From Symsagittifera roscoffensis (taxonomy: Eukaryota > Xenacoelomorpha > Acoela > Convolutidae): a stretch of DNA of 62,000 nucleotides. Position numbers and translations under genes: made by a program. Where the stretch lies: positions 42,941,829 to 43,003,828 of the forward strand of contig NC_087067.1 of assembly GCF_963678635.1 (NCBI RefSeq), written 5' to 3'. Under the pieces are notes generated by a model. That model made no database searches. It was not told the origin of the DNA and saw only the letters and a program-made list of their open reading frames with translations. Shown here piece by piece: positions 21,601 to 29,667 of the stretch (position 1 is the first letter of the stretch; the number at the start of each line of letters is the position of its first letter).

Positions 21601-23719
21601 GTACTTTACTTGCTCTTTGTTTTTTGAAAACTGCGTCTGGTTTTAATGGGAGATGTAGTGATGAGCTGATTTTGCCAACATCAAATTTGGATGTTGCATA
21701 GACTGATGAATATTTAATTAGCTGTTTTGCTAGTTTTTCAAATTCGTCTTGTGTTATTTGTGAATGTTGGAAATTAAACATTGTTAAAAATTTCTGTTGA
21801 TTCTCTGTGTAGTTACTTATGTTGAATGTAGGTTTGAAATATGGGGTTTTTGTGAAATAATCCGTATTTCTGTTTTCGTTACTTATTATATTATTTATAG
21901 ATAATTCTTCATTAAGGATTGTGGATTGGCAAATATCTGGTAATTGGAGAATATTTTTTACACGATATGCTTTTTCGTGTATTGGTAATATTGTAGCGTT
22001 GGTTTCGCAATAGCCTAAAAGTCCTAAAGGTAATGTTACTTGGTAAGGTGTATTGTTGTATACATGTAAGGAAATAATATCTGAATTCGAGTTTTTCAAA
22101 TATTTTATTGATGAGATTGTGATTTTGAAAAACTTATGAATAGAATTGAATTCAAAATCTGACATATAAAATTTTTGTTTGTTTTGTTTTTTATCATATT
22201 GGTGAACTTGTTTGATTGAAAAATTATAGATGTTTCCTGATAGTGGTTTCAAGTGTTTTCTTTGCTGGTTATATATTGGGTAAAATTTTGAAAAAAATGG
22301 TGGTTGTTTATTTAATCTTTGAAAAAATGTTAGGGATGTGTCTTTTGTTTTTGTATATTTATCTTTGATTAATATTTTGCTATTCAAGATGTTGATTGTT
22401 GGTATATATTTAGAGATAAATGGTATTCCAATGATATTATGTTTAATATCAGTGATATGGAATATTTGTTTAAATGGTTTGGTTAAAATTTTGTTTTGCT
22501 CCATTGTTCTTGTGGGGAGAAGAAATAATTGAATTTTTCCGTAATTTATTAATGTTGATCCTTGTGCTGTTGCTAGTTTGCTGGAGGTTTCAAGAGGTGT
22601 TAGCTTTGGGTGTAAGGTTTTTATTTCATTCCATGTGGGAATGTTTATTATATTTGATTCTGCTCCTGAATCAATTAAAAAATCAATTTCAAGATCTGGT
22701 GGTTGAAATTCTTTGCTTTTTGGGCTTTCCAAAAGAAATGGTATTGTCCAAATTTTTTCTTGGGGTTGTTCTTTTTGTATGTTTTGATAGATGTGATTTG
22801 TATTCAAACATTTTGTTTTTTCTTTCTCATTGGGTTGGTTTGTAGTGTTAATTTCATTAGTTTTTTGTGTCGTCGGTGTGGAATGGACGGGTTCAGTATA
22901 ATAATTGCGAAGGAGTTCTGATTGATTCTCATATATGTGTGATGAAAAAAGTTCTTCATATATAACAGGTTCATAGTCATTTTCGACTTTTATCATGTTG
23001 ATGGAGAGAGTGTTTTCTGCATCGCTTTCTGAATCTGATGATTCACAGTTTATTTGGTTGAGTTGTAACGTATCAGTTACTGTGTCATCAATACCTGGAG
23101 GGTCTGATGTTGTTTCTGGATTAGATTGTACTTGATTAATATGTCTTTGATGTTTAGGTGTACTACTTCTGTGGCGATTATTAGAATTATTATAGTTATT
23201 ATTATTCCGGTGTGGTGATTGGGAATAATTTCTATAACGATTATTATAACTTGAGTGTCGATTTTGTGAATTATTTCGCGATCTGTTTTGGTAATTATTG
23301 TTTGGTCTGTTATAGTTCGATCTGTTATATGAGTTATTCCTTGATTGATTGTTCGGGTAATTCTGGTTTCGGTTGTTTGAATAACTTCTATTCCGATTAT
23401 TTGAGTAGTTTCTATTCCTATTGTATGATGAATTTCGTGATTGATTGTTTGGATAATAATTATTTCTTGATTGGGAATTAGATCTAGAAACAAATCGTTG
23501 TGTATTTGAATGTGATCTGGAGTAGTTATTTCGACTATTTGGTCTATTGTAGTGATTTTGTGATGAATTATGCGTGTTTCTTCGTTCTGGTGATCTTCCT
23601 CTATAACTTGAGTTATATGGTGATTGATTTCTTGTATAATTTGTATTGTTCGGGAGTGGTTTTCCTGAACTGTTGTTGCTGTAGACTGTTTTGTTCGGTA
23701 GATTTTGGTCTTTTTTCAT
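18608..23719 (-). CDS. pol: Pol polyprotein (protease, RT, RNase H, integrase)
   Basis: 1703 codons from the ATG at 23719; the frame is actually continuous with gag upstream. Residues 1-200 are an Asn/Arg/Ser/Tyr-rich low-complexity linker. The aspartic protease has DSGA at 350-353 and NIIGIPFI near 418. RT has IVLDARYLN near 756, ADMNSAYNQMPLD near 795 and the catalytic YLDD at 858-861. RNase H has D1007, E1050 and D1077. Integrase has a His/Cys zinc finger (H1370/H1377, C1407/C1410) and D1442, D1502, E1538 (DD35E). All catalytic residues are present. A TGA ends this part just before the GPY/F tail. Confidence 0.97.
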   Translation of the reverse strand: MKKDQNLPNKTVYSNNSSGKPLPNNTNYTRNQSPYNSSYRGRSPERRNTHNSSQNHYNRPNSRNNYSRSHSNTQRFVSRSNSQSRNNYYPNNQSRNSSYNRNRNYSNNRNRSYSNNRNQNYPNNQSRNNSYNRSNYNRPNNNYQNRSRNNSQNRHSSYNNRYRNYSQSPHRNNNNYNNSNNRHRSSTPKHQRHINQVQSNPETTSDPPGIDDTVTDTLQLNQINCESSDSESDAENTLSINMIKVENDYEPVIYEELFSSHIYENQSELLRNYYTEPVHSTPTTQKTNEINTTNQPNEKEKTKCLNTNHIYQNIQKEQPQEKIWTIPFLLESPKSKEFQPPDLEIDFLIDSGAESNIINIPTWNEIKTLHPKLTPLETSSKLATAQGSTLINYGKIQLFLLPTRTMEQNKILTKPFKQIFHITDIKHNIIGIPFISKYIPTINILNSKILIKDKYTKTKDTSLTFFQRLNKQPPFFSKFYPIYNQQRKHLKPLSGNIYNFSIKQVHQYDKKQNKQKFYMSDFEFNSIHKFFKITISSIKYLKNSNSDIISLHVYNNTPYQVTLPLGLLGYCETNATILPIHEKAYRVKNILQLPDICQSTILNEELSINNIISNENRNTDYFTKTPYFKPTFNISNYTENQQKFLTMFNFQHSQITQDEFEKLAKQLIKYSSVYATSKFDVGKISSSLHLPLKPDAVFKKQRASKVPIHLHDKVNRLLDILEQYNIISPVNKEEQPKGNTFINPVIILAKGESLKIVLDARYLNSLIDESKCNWPIEPIQVILTKINGKYFTTADMNSAYNQMPLDEQSRRLTQFVIGNQQYEFNRLFYGISIGPAAFSAFMSKIFRPLILKKNAITYLDDVFMQSQTKEEMFNFLEQYHQILQNENLKAAPDKSHFFLTKVKFLGHNIERKTITPLKSRIDAIQKLQPPTNKKKIQEFLGMLNFLSKYVYKMQLYLRPFYNILRQQNNFEWNIEHQARFEEIKKLLTEQISNTIPDSNQPFYAMCDASNFGIGAALLQSHNSTNKMNLISANSRLFTQAELRLSTLMRECTAIIYTLTEYEFLILGSKHPTVLFTDHKPIIFLFTQKSNPNHRVYRFQLILMKFPNLHIVWTAGKNLALPDTLSRNTPPELLTRKTTVEIPKNIKFYLAENETSPRLECKYVVRTDVEQSQINNLQHFPLYLDCQNNHYEVDLLGTSTFKPIPYSQWIKNNTQQKRIKQHPPKKDPFPLIEKENLTDKINLSGPQTNDSKYTINQVFDLHDPLDTIPLSKLEIENIFLPPTETITISTLKQYQNLDPVIRQLKSWHKYKTKPIKADSNILGNKTLLRYFRKFNNTTINENTDLLEYKLNESTVPCLPLSMILIAFNISHTQNIKGHSGSEKTYSNFIQNFYFPNAPIWIKVLCNDCIVCQLNKPYPNQKQIAQKQDFKGQSLYFNHRISFDTKGPISPSSEGNSYIMVIVDAFTHYVALNPVPHCNAYYAYTTLYEHWIAKFGLPEILVTDNGTEFINNEIITLCHLYNIKHKPRTSHAPWTNGLVEGMNRSLQEYLRCIINGNDTRYTEWSADVKLFPLAYNSQITTTLGMSPYQMVFNQKPRKPIMFTANSHKNAQGYCQPNKDSICYNLPLHTHDEDHFHHPQILKLASGTHTEWILNRDKKHNEIYLKVTKKLLQRQNINEQINSRFTPASDLKIGTLVLIPNFNTQK

Positions 23720-24184
23720 GTATTGATAGAATGATTTATTTGGTTCTTTATATTTTTGAGGTTTATTTTGATTGTCTTGCTGTTTTTGTCTACATTCAGA
23801 AATACTATGTCCGTATCGTCGGCAATAATTACACCATTTTTTGAAAGATGGTTTGCCTTTAAAGTTTGGGTGTTTTTCGTAAATATTGAGTATTTCAGTG
23901 ATTTTTTCAACGAGATCTGTATCTGATTCTTGTATATTGTTTATATTTGTGGAAGCTGTTTCAATTCTGTTAACGTATTATAATTTCAGATTTTCCGTTT
24001 CTTCGAGTTTCATTGTGATTTCTGCTTGTTCTAGTTTGTCTACTAGTTTTCGAAAATCTAAATCGGGTTCTCGAATTGACGAAGGATGGGATGCTCTCTT
24101 TTTTATTGCTATTTTCCTTAATTGTGGTGTTAAGGTCATCATTAAGATTTCTGTCATCTTTGTGTTTTTATAGTCATGTGTATT
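23720..24184 (-). pseudogene. Nucleocapsid segment between gag and pol, with a TAA
   Basis: In the same frame as gag and pol. After the gag stop (TAA 24185-24187) comes capsid-like sequence (TLTPQLRKIAIKKRASHP, DFRKLVDKLEQAEI), a second TAA at 23978-23980, and then a CCHC zinc knuckle CNYCRRYGHSISEC at 23792-23833 (CX2CX4HX4C) leading into pol. Gag, nucleocapsid and pol were therefore one frame of about 2760 codons with no frameshift. Confidence 0.85.
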
Positions 24185-26398
24185 TTATGAATATGCTTTT
24201 CGAACTAGTGTTTCGATTCGTACTGCTAATTGCTTGATGGTTTCGTTTCGTAATCTGCGAATTTCATTACATAAAACTCTTTGTTGTTGTTTGTTTCTTT
24301 CGGAGTCAAACATTTTTGAAAATTCTTGTGTAAATCTTTTCCAATTTGATTTTATTTCTATAGGCAATACTGAAAACCATTTTTGGGCTGCGCCATCTAG
24401 AGTTGTTTGTATTAACGCTGTGCGTCGATGTATCCAGTTTTTATGTAGTGGCGTATTAATTGGTTCAGGTCCTATATTTAAAATCAAATTTGCTGTGACT
24501 GCATTTAAATAGTCTTCTACAGAATATTCAGGGTCTGTTCCTGTGAATACCATTAAAGGTTTATTTGATGTTATTGATGATCCACCCATAAGGTATGGAT
24601 TCATCGTCATTTGTAATAATTCTGCTGCATTTGGCATTTGAGAAAAATTTGAAAGTTGATTTCTTGTTATTTCGTGTTGTTGAAGATAATATGGGAGTGG
24701 TATTTCATTTTGCATTTGTGCTGGTTGGTACGAGTTTGCAATCATTGGGTTTTGTTGCTGAATTGGTTGAAAAGATTTATTAATTGGGTTTTGTTGTTGA
24801 ATTGGTTGAAAAGATTTATTAATTGGGTTTTGTTGTTGAATTGGTTGTTGAATTTGTGTATCTATTGGTTGTGGAGAAAAAATTCTATGATATGTATGTG
24901 GTTTCTGTATTCCTTGTCCACGATATTCTTGATTATAGGGTGTCAATATATCTGGTTGTAAGAAATCATCATCTGAGGATAAGTAATCCATTTGATAAGA
25001 TGTTTGTTTTTTATTTTTATTTTGTTGAAAAAATGGATAGTTTTCACTACGATCCTGTGGAGGATGTAAATTTGTTTGGATATTTACTGAATTAGGTGGT
25101 GCCATTGGGTTATCCCAGTTTTGAGATCTTGTATAATTACTAAAATTTTTTCGTGGTTGATAATTTGTTTTTGATGGATGTGTGTAATTATAATTATGGT
25201 CTGCAAAGTTGTTTCTAGTGAACGTTTTGCGTGTTTTTGGCGGTATTGTCATGGGTTTGTATGTTTGGTAATCCATGTGTGAATATTTTGGAGCAACCGA
25301 AGGTTTAACGGTTGATTGTAATGTTACCTGTGTTTGTGAAGAATTTGTATTTCTTGGTGTTGTTAAGTTTGGACGTATTGGTGAAATACTTTGTTGTGTA
25401 GTTGTTGTGTGTACGATTTCTTCATTTATGAAATGTGATGGTGTCTGGATATCTTGTTGAGTAAGATTCCTAGTTCCATTGAGGTTTTCATTGTGTATGA
25501 CTGTAGAGTTTAAACTATTATTTTGCATATCGGGTAAAAATGTATTATAGTTTAATGGTGTTGCATCAATGGTTAATGGTATTACTCGTACATAATCTCT
25601 TACATAAGATATCGTACTTATTGCTTGACTTGAGATTGATTGTGGGAAGTTTATGAATGCGGGATGAGACCATTCGGGGTCCCAAACATAGTCTGATTGT
25701 TCTGTGATGGCAGTATCATCGTTGGAGTTTTGGGGTCTAAAGTTTTTTCTTGCTTGTGAAATTAAATCAATATTATGTGTGAAATAATCTATTATGAACC
25801 ATGCCAAGATTTTTTGTAAGTCCTGTTTTGTATGTTGTGAAACTTCATCTTTCGTGAAATTTTCTTTAATTATATTTAGAAAACTAGAGAGTAGTGTGAT
25901 TTCATGTCGTACTCTTATATGTTTAGATGTTTCTGTCGGTGAGACATTTGGTATCTGGATTTCGTTTTCTAATATCGAGATATAACTATATATTATCGCA
26001 AAAACTTCATTGGTGAATATGGAGTTTGCTCTTTGTGAGTTATTATATTGGATGCTTTTTATATATTCTGAGAATATTTTTGAGAATTCTAAATCAAGGT
26101 CGTCTGTTTGAATTATATATTTACTGTGATTCTGGTTTGGTGAGCTGAATTCTATGGAGTAGATTCCGTATTGTTGTGTTAGGTTACATATATCTTTTAG
26201 ATAGTGATCGATAATTTGTCTTTTGATTTTTACATCTGGGAACTCTGTTTTACATGGACTGATTCCGGGTTCAAACAAATTTAAGAGTAAATTTTTGCAG
26301 AATATATGCTGTCCTCTATCAGTGGTTGCGTCTACGATAAAGGGGAAAATATCATCATCATCTGGACTTTCTTCACCTGGGGTGTGCGTTGAGCTCAT
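24185..26398 (-). CDS. gag: Gag (matrix/capsid part)
   Basis: ATG at 26398, 737 residues, ending at TAA 24185-24187. The acidic N-terminus (EESPDDDDIFPF) is followed by a helical region, a long Pro/Thr/Asn/Gln linker, then a retrotransposon-Gag-like capsid segment near the end: VEDYLNAVTANLIL, LDGAAQKWFSVLP, WKRFTQEFSKMF, NETIKQLAVRIETLV. A 13-residue unit (QQQNPINKSFQPI) is repeated in the linker. The stop cuts off the nucleocapsid. The start overlaps the upstream basic ORF by 26 bases. Confidence 0.85.
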   Translation of the reverse strand: MSSTHTPGEESPDDDDIFPFIVDATTDRGQHIFCKNLLLNLFEPGISPCKTEFPDVKIKRQIIDHYLKDICNLTQQYGIYSIEFSSPNQNHSKYIIQTDDLDLEFSKIFSEYIKSIQYNNSQRANSIFTNEVFAIIYSYISILENEIQIPNVSPTETSKHIRVRHEITLLSSFLNIIKENFTKDEVSQHTKQDLQKILAWFIIDYFTHNIDLISQARKNFRPQNSNDDTAITEQSDYVWDPEWSHPAFINFPQSISSQAISTISYVRDYVRVIPLTIDATPLNYNTFLPDMQNNSLNSTVIHNENLNGTRNLTQQDIQTPSHFINEEIVHTTTTQQSISPIRPNLTTPRNTNSSQTQVTLQSTVKPSVAPKYSHMDYQTYKPMTIPPKTRKTFTRNNFADHNYNYTHPSKTNYQPRKNFSNYTRSQNWDNPMAPPNSVNIQTNLHPPQDRSENYPFFQQNKNKKQTSYQMDYLSSDDDFLQPDILTPYNQEYRGQGIQKPHTYHRIFSPQPIDTQIQQPIQQQNPINKSFQPIQQQNPINKSFQPIQQQNPMIANSYQPAQMQNEIPLPYYLQQHEITRNQLSNFSQMPNAAELLQMTMNPYLMGGSSITSNKPLMVFTGTDPEYSVEDYLNAVTANLILNIGPEPINTPLHKNWIHRRTALIQTTLDGAAQKWFSVLPIEIKSNWKRFTQEFSKMFDSERNKQQQRVLCNEIRRLRNETIKQLAVRIETLVRKAYS
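24744..24860 (-). repeat. Three 39 bp tandem repeats inside gag
   Basis: ATTGGGTTTTGTTGTTGAAT recurs at 24744, 24783 and 24822, 39 bases apart and in frame (13 residues per unit). The last unit is partial. Near-identity of the units suggests recent slippage expansion. Confidence 0.9.
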
Positions 26399-26840
26399 TT
26401 TTTCGTTCGATGACTGTTAATATGTAATTATCAACGTGTCTAATTGGTTGATTCCAATTGTATAAATGTACTGGTTTGTGTTTATACTGCTTTTTTATTC
26501 TTCTTTTTCCTCTTTTTGATGAATTTGAAGTTGTTTCTGAGTCAGAGAAATATAATTGATCGTGAATTGGGCAATTTTTATCTATTGATTCTTTTAGTTT
26601 ATAAAGTTCGTCTAAACTGTTGGTTTCTGATTCTGAAAATGCGTTTCGATTTTTTGAAAATCTTTTTCGTGTTATTTGTCTTTGTTTAGTTAGTATTTTT
26701 CTCTTTAATGTTTGTCGTTTTGTTCTAATGTATCCAACTGTTTGTGTATGAGGTGTGATTACAAGGTCGTATTTTTTGTTATTTATTTCACAATTGTGTA
26801 AAACGATTGTTTGTTTATTTCCTAGGTTTTTAAATGACAT
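26373..26840 (-). CDS. Basic 155-residue protein upstream of gag
   Basis: ATG at 26840; the first long ORF after the leader. It has two strongly basic patches, RTKRQTLKRKILTKQRQITR and KRGKRRIKKQYKHK, separated by acidic Ser clusters (SESETNS, SDSETTS) that look like casein-kinase-2 sites. Basic patches of this sort bind RNA in retroviral regulators, so a Rev/Tat-like or nucleocapsid-accessory role is possible, but no homology is recognised. Its 3' end overlaps gag by 26 bases in another frame. No stop interrupts it. Confidence 0.6.
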   Translation of the reverse strand: MSFKNLGNKQTIVLHNCEINNKKYDLVITPHTQTVGYIRTKRQTLKRKILTKQRQITRKRFSKNRNAFSESETNSLDELYKLKESIDKNCPIHDQLYFSDSETTSNSSKRGKRRIKKQYKHKPVHLYNWNQPIRHVDNYILTVIERKNELNAHPR

Positions 26841-28066
26841 AAGGTTTAGGATGACGGATGCAAAAGGTTGTTAAATGATTTCTATTTGCTTAAACTGTTA
26901 GTCCTTACGATTTTTTTGTTAGCCTAACCTGGGTCTATTTGTTCAGGGTTGGGGAGAAAAGTATATCGATTCCGAAGAATGATTTTATACTTTCTCGTGG
27001 CTAGTATAAGCTAAGGTGTTAACTTACTTAATCTTACTTAAGGGTAGTGATTGTGTTCAGGGTTGGAGAATAGTAAATCGATCCACAGGGTTCAGGTATA
27101 ATTAGAACACGAGTAGTTCGTTAGATACTATTTTAAACTTACTAAGTCTAAGATTTATCCTGGGTCTGGTAAGAGGGGGGATCAAGTGAAGGATGAATAA
27201 CCGAAGTTCTTCACTGTTTATCCTAATTTGAATGATTAGTTTTGTTCAAAAATTTCTATTAGTCCTGGGTTTTTAGAAAGGGTTGGATAGTGAATCGACG
27301 TTTGAGGTCGTTAGACACTCGTTTAAGTGGGTGGGGGAGAACAAAATTGTTCTTTTTGATCCAAGGATAGGCCTTGATGATCAAGTTTTAAATTTAATTA
27401 AATAGAAAATGATTTAAGATCCAAGGATAAGCCTTGATGATCTGATTTTAAAATTAAGTGAATTTAAGTTTAAAATGGTTTAAATTTGTGTAAAGAATAG
27501 ATTTAGTATTTTTATGATATTAGTGAGCTTATGATTGCTGTTATGTTTAGGTGATGAAGCTGGAACAACAGGATGATTTATAAATACTAATCATTTATTG
27601 TCATGCTACTAATTTTTATTTTGATTTTTCAATAAATATTTTTCAAACATGTTTTGTATATTACTGCAGAATTTTGGAAAACGATCTGAGATCTTTTTAT
27701 CAATCGTTATTGTATATTAATAATTTTGTTTAGCGCCTGAAATGATTTTGAAGATTGACTTCAAAATTTTATGTTTGCAAATGAAAATCTAAATTCATTG
27801 CTAGTAGTATTCTAAATACAAAAGTTTGTTCTGGCTTTTGCCGAACTATCATATAACTATATGGTAAGTTTCTGCTTTGTCGTATGTCGTCTCTGGTTCG
27901 AGGTCTTCTTCCAATTCCGGGTAGTTCTGTTATCGTTCGGAATATTGGCTCTGATCTATTGAGTCGTAGAGACATTTCGATTAAATTATTGTCGTATAAC
28001 ATTTTGTAAAAATGTTTTGTCTAATTTCTAATCTATTATTGGTTAATGCTAAGCTATTAAGGTCTT
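26841..28066 (-). other. Long 5' leader with repeats and splice-donor-like sites
   Basis: It contains a hairpin unit GATCCAAGGATAGGCCTTGATGATC at 27358-27382, with a second near-identical copy 60 bases away at 27418-27442 (stem CAAGG/CCTTG). Looser repeats of TTCAGGGTTGGRGAATAG...ATCGAT occur near 26940, 27055 and 27275. Minus-strand GTAAGT/GTAAGA sites occur near 27029, 27040 and 27132. Such leaders usually hold packaging signals and the major splice donor. Confidence 0.5.
27769..28002 (-). CDS. Possible 77-residue leader ORF
   Basis: ATG at 28002, 89 bases after the LTR. Contains TELPGIGRRPRTRDDIRQSR. It could be an upstream ORF or the first coding exon of a spliced message that supplies a start codon to ORF X; a chance ORF is equally possible. 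Confidence 0.25.
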   Translation of the reverse strand: MLYDNNLIEMSLRLNRSEPIFRTITELPGIGRRPRTRDDIRQSRNLPYSYMIVRQKPEQTFVFRILLAMNLDFHLQT

Positions 28067-28089
28067 GTTCGAGACTTATGGTCGCACCA
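28067..28089 (-). other. tRNA primer-binding site
   Basis: Two bases inside the 5' LTR the transcript reads TGGTGCGACCATAAGTCTCG. The opposite strand ends in CGCACCA and carries GTTCGA, like the T-loop and 3' CCA end of a tRNA, so complementarity may reach into the T arm (about 23 nt). The spacing from CCA to GTTCGA is one base short of canonical and I cannot name the tRNA. Confidence 0.7.
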
Positions 28090-28091
28090 GA

Positions 28092-28501
28092 TGAGTTAGG
28101 ACCGAAGTGTATAACTCATAGAGTAATTTCGGATAGGGTACACCGTCTGCTCGTCACGCTATCTTATTTTCGGCCGGATAGATTCGTGCAACTTCTTAGT
28201 CTAATACCGATCCTAGTCTTACTCTTATACTATCTAGTCTCAGGTTGTTTAACTAGTCTCTGCTAGGCTCAATAGATCTAGGGTATACTGGTTTATTGCG
28301 GCTGCTGAAGTACTCGGGAGAGTTCAACTAATTTCTAAGTTAAATTCAAATCTCTCTGGTGCTGAAATTACAAGTAATTTCAGCACTTACAAATAAGTGG
28401 ATTGTTAGTTAGATGGATCATGATTGGTTAATATTAAATACTTTACATTGGTAAAATATCTAATTTATCTAATCATAAAATGTAGTTTAGATCAGGTTCC
28501 A
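28092..28501 (-). repeat. 5' LTR
   Basis: 410 bp, the upstream LTR for transcription; one substitution (28470 T against 10007 C) from the other copy. It has the same internal hairpin (28359-28386) and AATAAA (28292-28297). Followed by the ATAG duplication at 28502-28505. Confidence 0.97.
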
Positions 28502-28560
28502 ATAGATAAACAACATTTGCCATTTTAGAACTATTTTAGCCAGTAAAATTGGAAATTGAC

Positions 28561-28707
28561 CTCAGATTCAACTTTTGCGTCTTCCGCATACTCGACCACT
28601 TCCAGACTGCCACAGTACTGGAATTTCTGGCTGTTGATACGCATGAAAAAATCATCCGCGAATGAAAAAGTAGTCACACAGTGCCTTAGGTCGCGAATGT
28701 AAAGTAA
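28561..28707 (-). CDS. Propeller-like internal exon upstream of the insertion
   Basis: The acceptor TTTGTTCTAG ends at 28708; the donor is GAATCTGAG|GTCAAT. It has exactly 49 codons in phase 0, continuing into VLITTQ at 8943. Contains LRHCVTTFSFADDFF and KFQYCGSLEVVEYAED. The retroelement separates this exon from the next one by 19.6 kb; without it the intron would be about 740 bp. Confidence 0.6.
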
Positions 28708-28851
28708 CTAGAACAAAGGCTCTTTCGGTTCAATTTAACAACCCCCCCCCCCCCCTAAAAATAGACTAAGTGAAGATCCTCTACCACAGCGTTCAATATA
28801 AATTAAACTTGCTAAGCGCTGCTCGTAAAATGCTCTGTTCTGATTGGCTGA

Positions 28852-28943
28852 AAGTTCAAACTAGAACCAAGTTAACATCCTCCTATAAACGGATTTGGGA
28901 GGGGGGAGGATGCTAACTTGGTCCGCTCGTTCTAGTTCAAACT
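28852..28943. repeat. Small foldback repeat
   Basis: AGTTCAAACTAGAACCAAGT...ATCCTCC is mirrored by GGAGGATGCTAACTTGGT...TTCTAGTTCAAACT. About 30 bp arms with a 7-base insertion in one. Confidence 0.7.
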
Positions 28944-29069
28944 GTCATCTAGAATATAGTTCTCGAGAATTCCATATAAATTGCAGGCTATTCGAATCAT
29001 TCTACTGAGTAGCTATATGTATGAGCAGGAGGATTTGTAAGTTTTCAATAGCTTGTTTCATTTTGTCGG

Positions 29070-29133
29070 ATCTACTTAACAATCCGCTCCCCCCTTCCTT
29101 TCAAGAAAGGGGGAGGGAGATTGTTAAGTAGAT
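29070..29133. repeat. Small foldback repeat
   Basis: ATCTACTTAACAATC and its exact complement flank a C-rich/G-rich core (CCCCCCTTCCTTTC / GAAAGGGGGAGGG). A related piece lies near 29236-29275, and a looser one near 44790-44830. Confidence 0.7.
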
Positions 29134-29430
29134 TACTTGCAGCGGATTTTCAATCAGAATGCAGCAAAATTCGAATTGACGAACAACGCTCTAGTGTGAG
29201 TTTACTGTTTTTATTTACAGGGGTGGAGGTTTTTTAGTAGATACAAAAGATGGGGGGGGGTTGTTAAGAAGATCCCATTTTGTCTCCCAAAGCTTTTTCC
29301 TGGCTCGCTAAAGATAACTCGAAAAATTATATTTAGGCTAAATTTTCACCGTCGCAAATAAATTTTTGGACGCAAAAACGAAAAAAAACACATATAGAAA
29401 AATTGAATTTTTATCACCAAACTTTGACAC

Positions 29431-29667
29431 GCAAAAGGAAAGAATGCGCTTTTTTGCGAGCTCTTTTCTCGTAATCTGTTCCAATAATATCTGATCTTGT
29501 GAACAAAAAGTGGCCGTTATGAAATTTGGAAAAGAGCCCTTGGATCTTGGCAAGACTTTCACTTGGCACACTTCATTCCGACAGTGTATGTAGTCCACCG
29601 CTATACATGCTGTCGGCACATAGATCTCGTACTTCTTATTTTCTTGTTCTTTGTCTTTCGATTTTGT
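29431..29667 (-). CDS. Propeller-gene exon
   Basis: The acceptor CTCTTTCTAG ends at 29668. The frame runs KSKDKEQENKKYEIYVPTA, VDYIHCRNEVCQVKVLP, FITATFCSQDQILLEQI. The donor CTTTTGC|GTGTCA gives 79 whole codons and phase 0, matching the exon at 28561-28707. The lysine-rich start resembles the charged gene to the right, so the two may be one. Confidence 0.5.

Larger units (their letters stand above)
9629..28501 (-). mobile_element. 18.9 kb env-bearing Ty3/Gypsy (retrovirus-like) element
   Basis: Complete insertion, transcribed on the minus strand: 5' LTR 28092-28501, primer-binding site, leader, basic ORF, gag-pol, two small hydrophobic ORFs, ORF X, env, ORF Y, structured 3' region, 3' LTR 9629-10038. 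The pol order protease-RT-RNase H-integrase is that of Ty3/Gypsy. Usual members are 5-9 kb, so this one is exceptionally long, mainly because of the 8 kb after pol. The sense strand is G-poor: the plus strand at 16621-16680 has 21 G and 7 C. The LTRs differ at one site of 410, so insertion is recent, yet the frames contain several stops and frameshifts. Confidence 0.97.

Noticed and set aside
18608-24187. Classical programmed -1 frameshift between gag and pol
   Set aside because: Gag, the zinc knuckle and pol share one frame, so no shift is needed; the barriers are in-frame stops without a recognisable readthrough context.
10063-26398. C-to-T deaminase signature for all stops
   Set aside because: Every stop codon can arise from CAA, CAG or CGA by one C-to-T change, so the pattern does not discriminate without sibling sequences.
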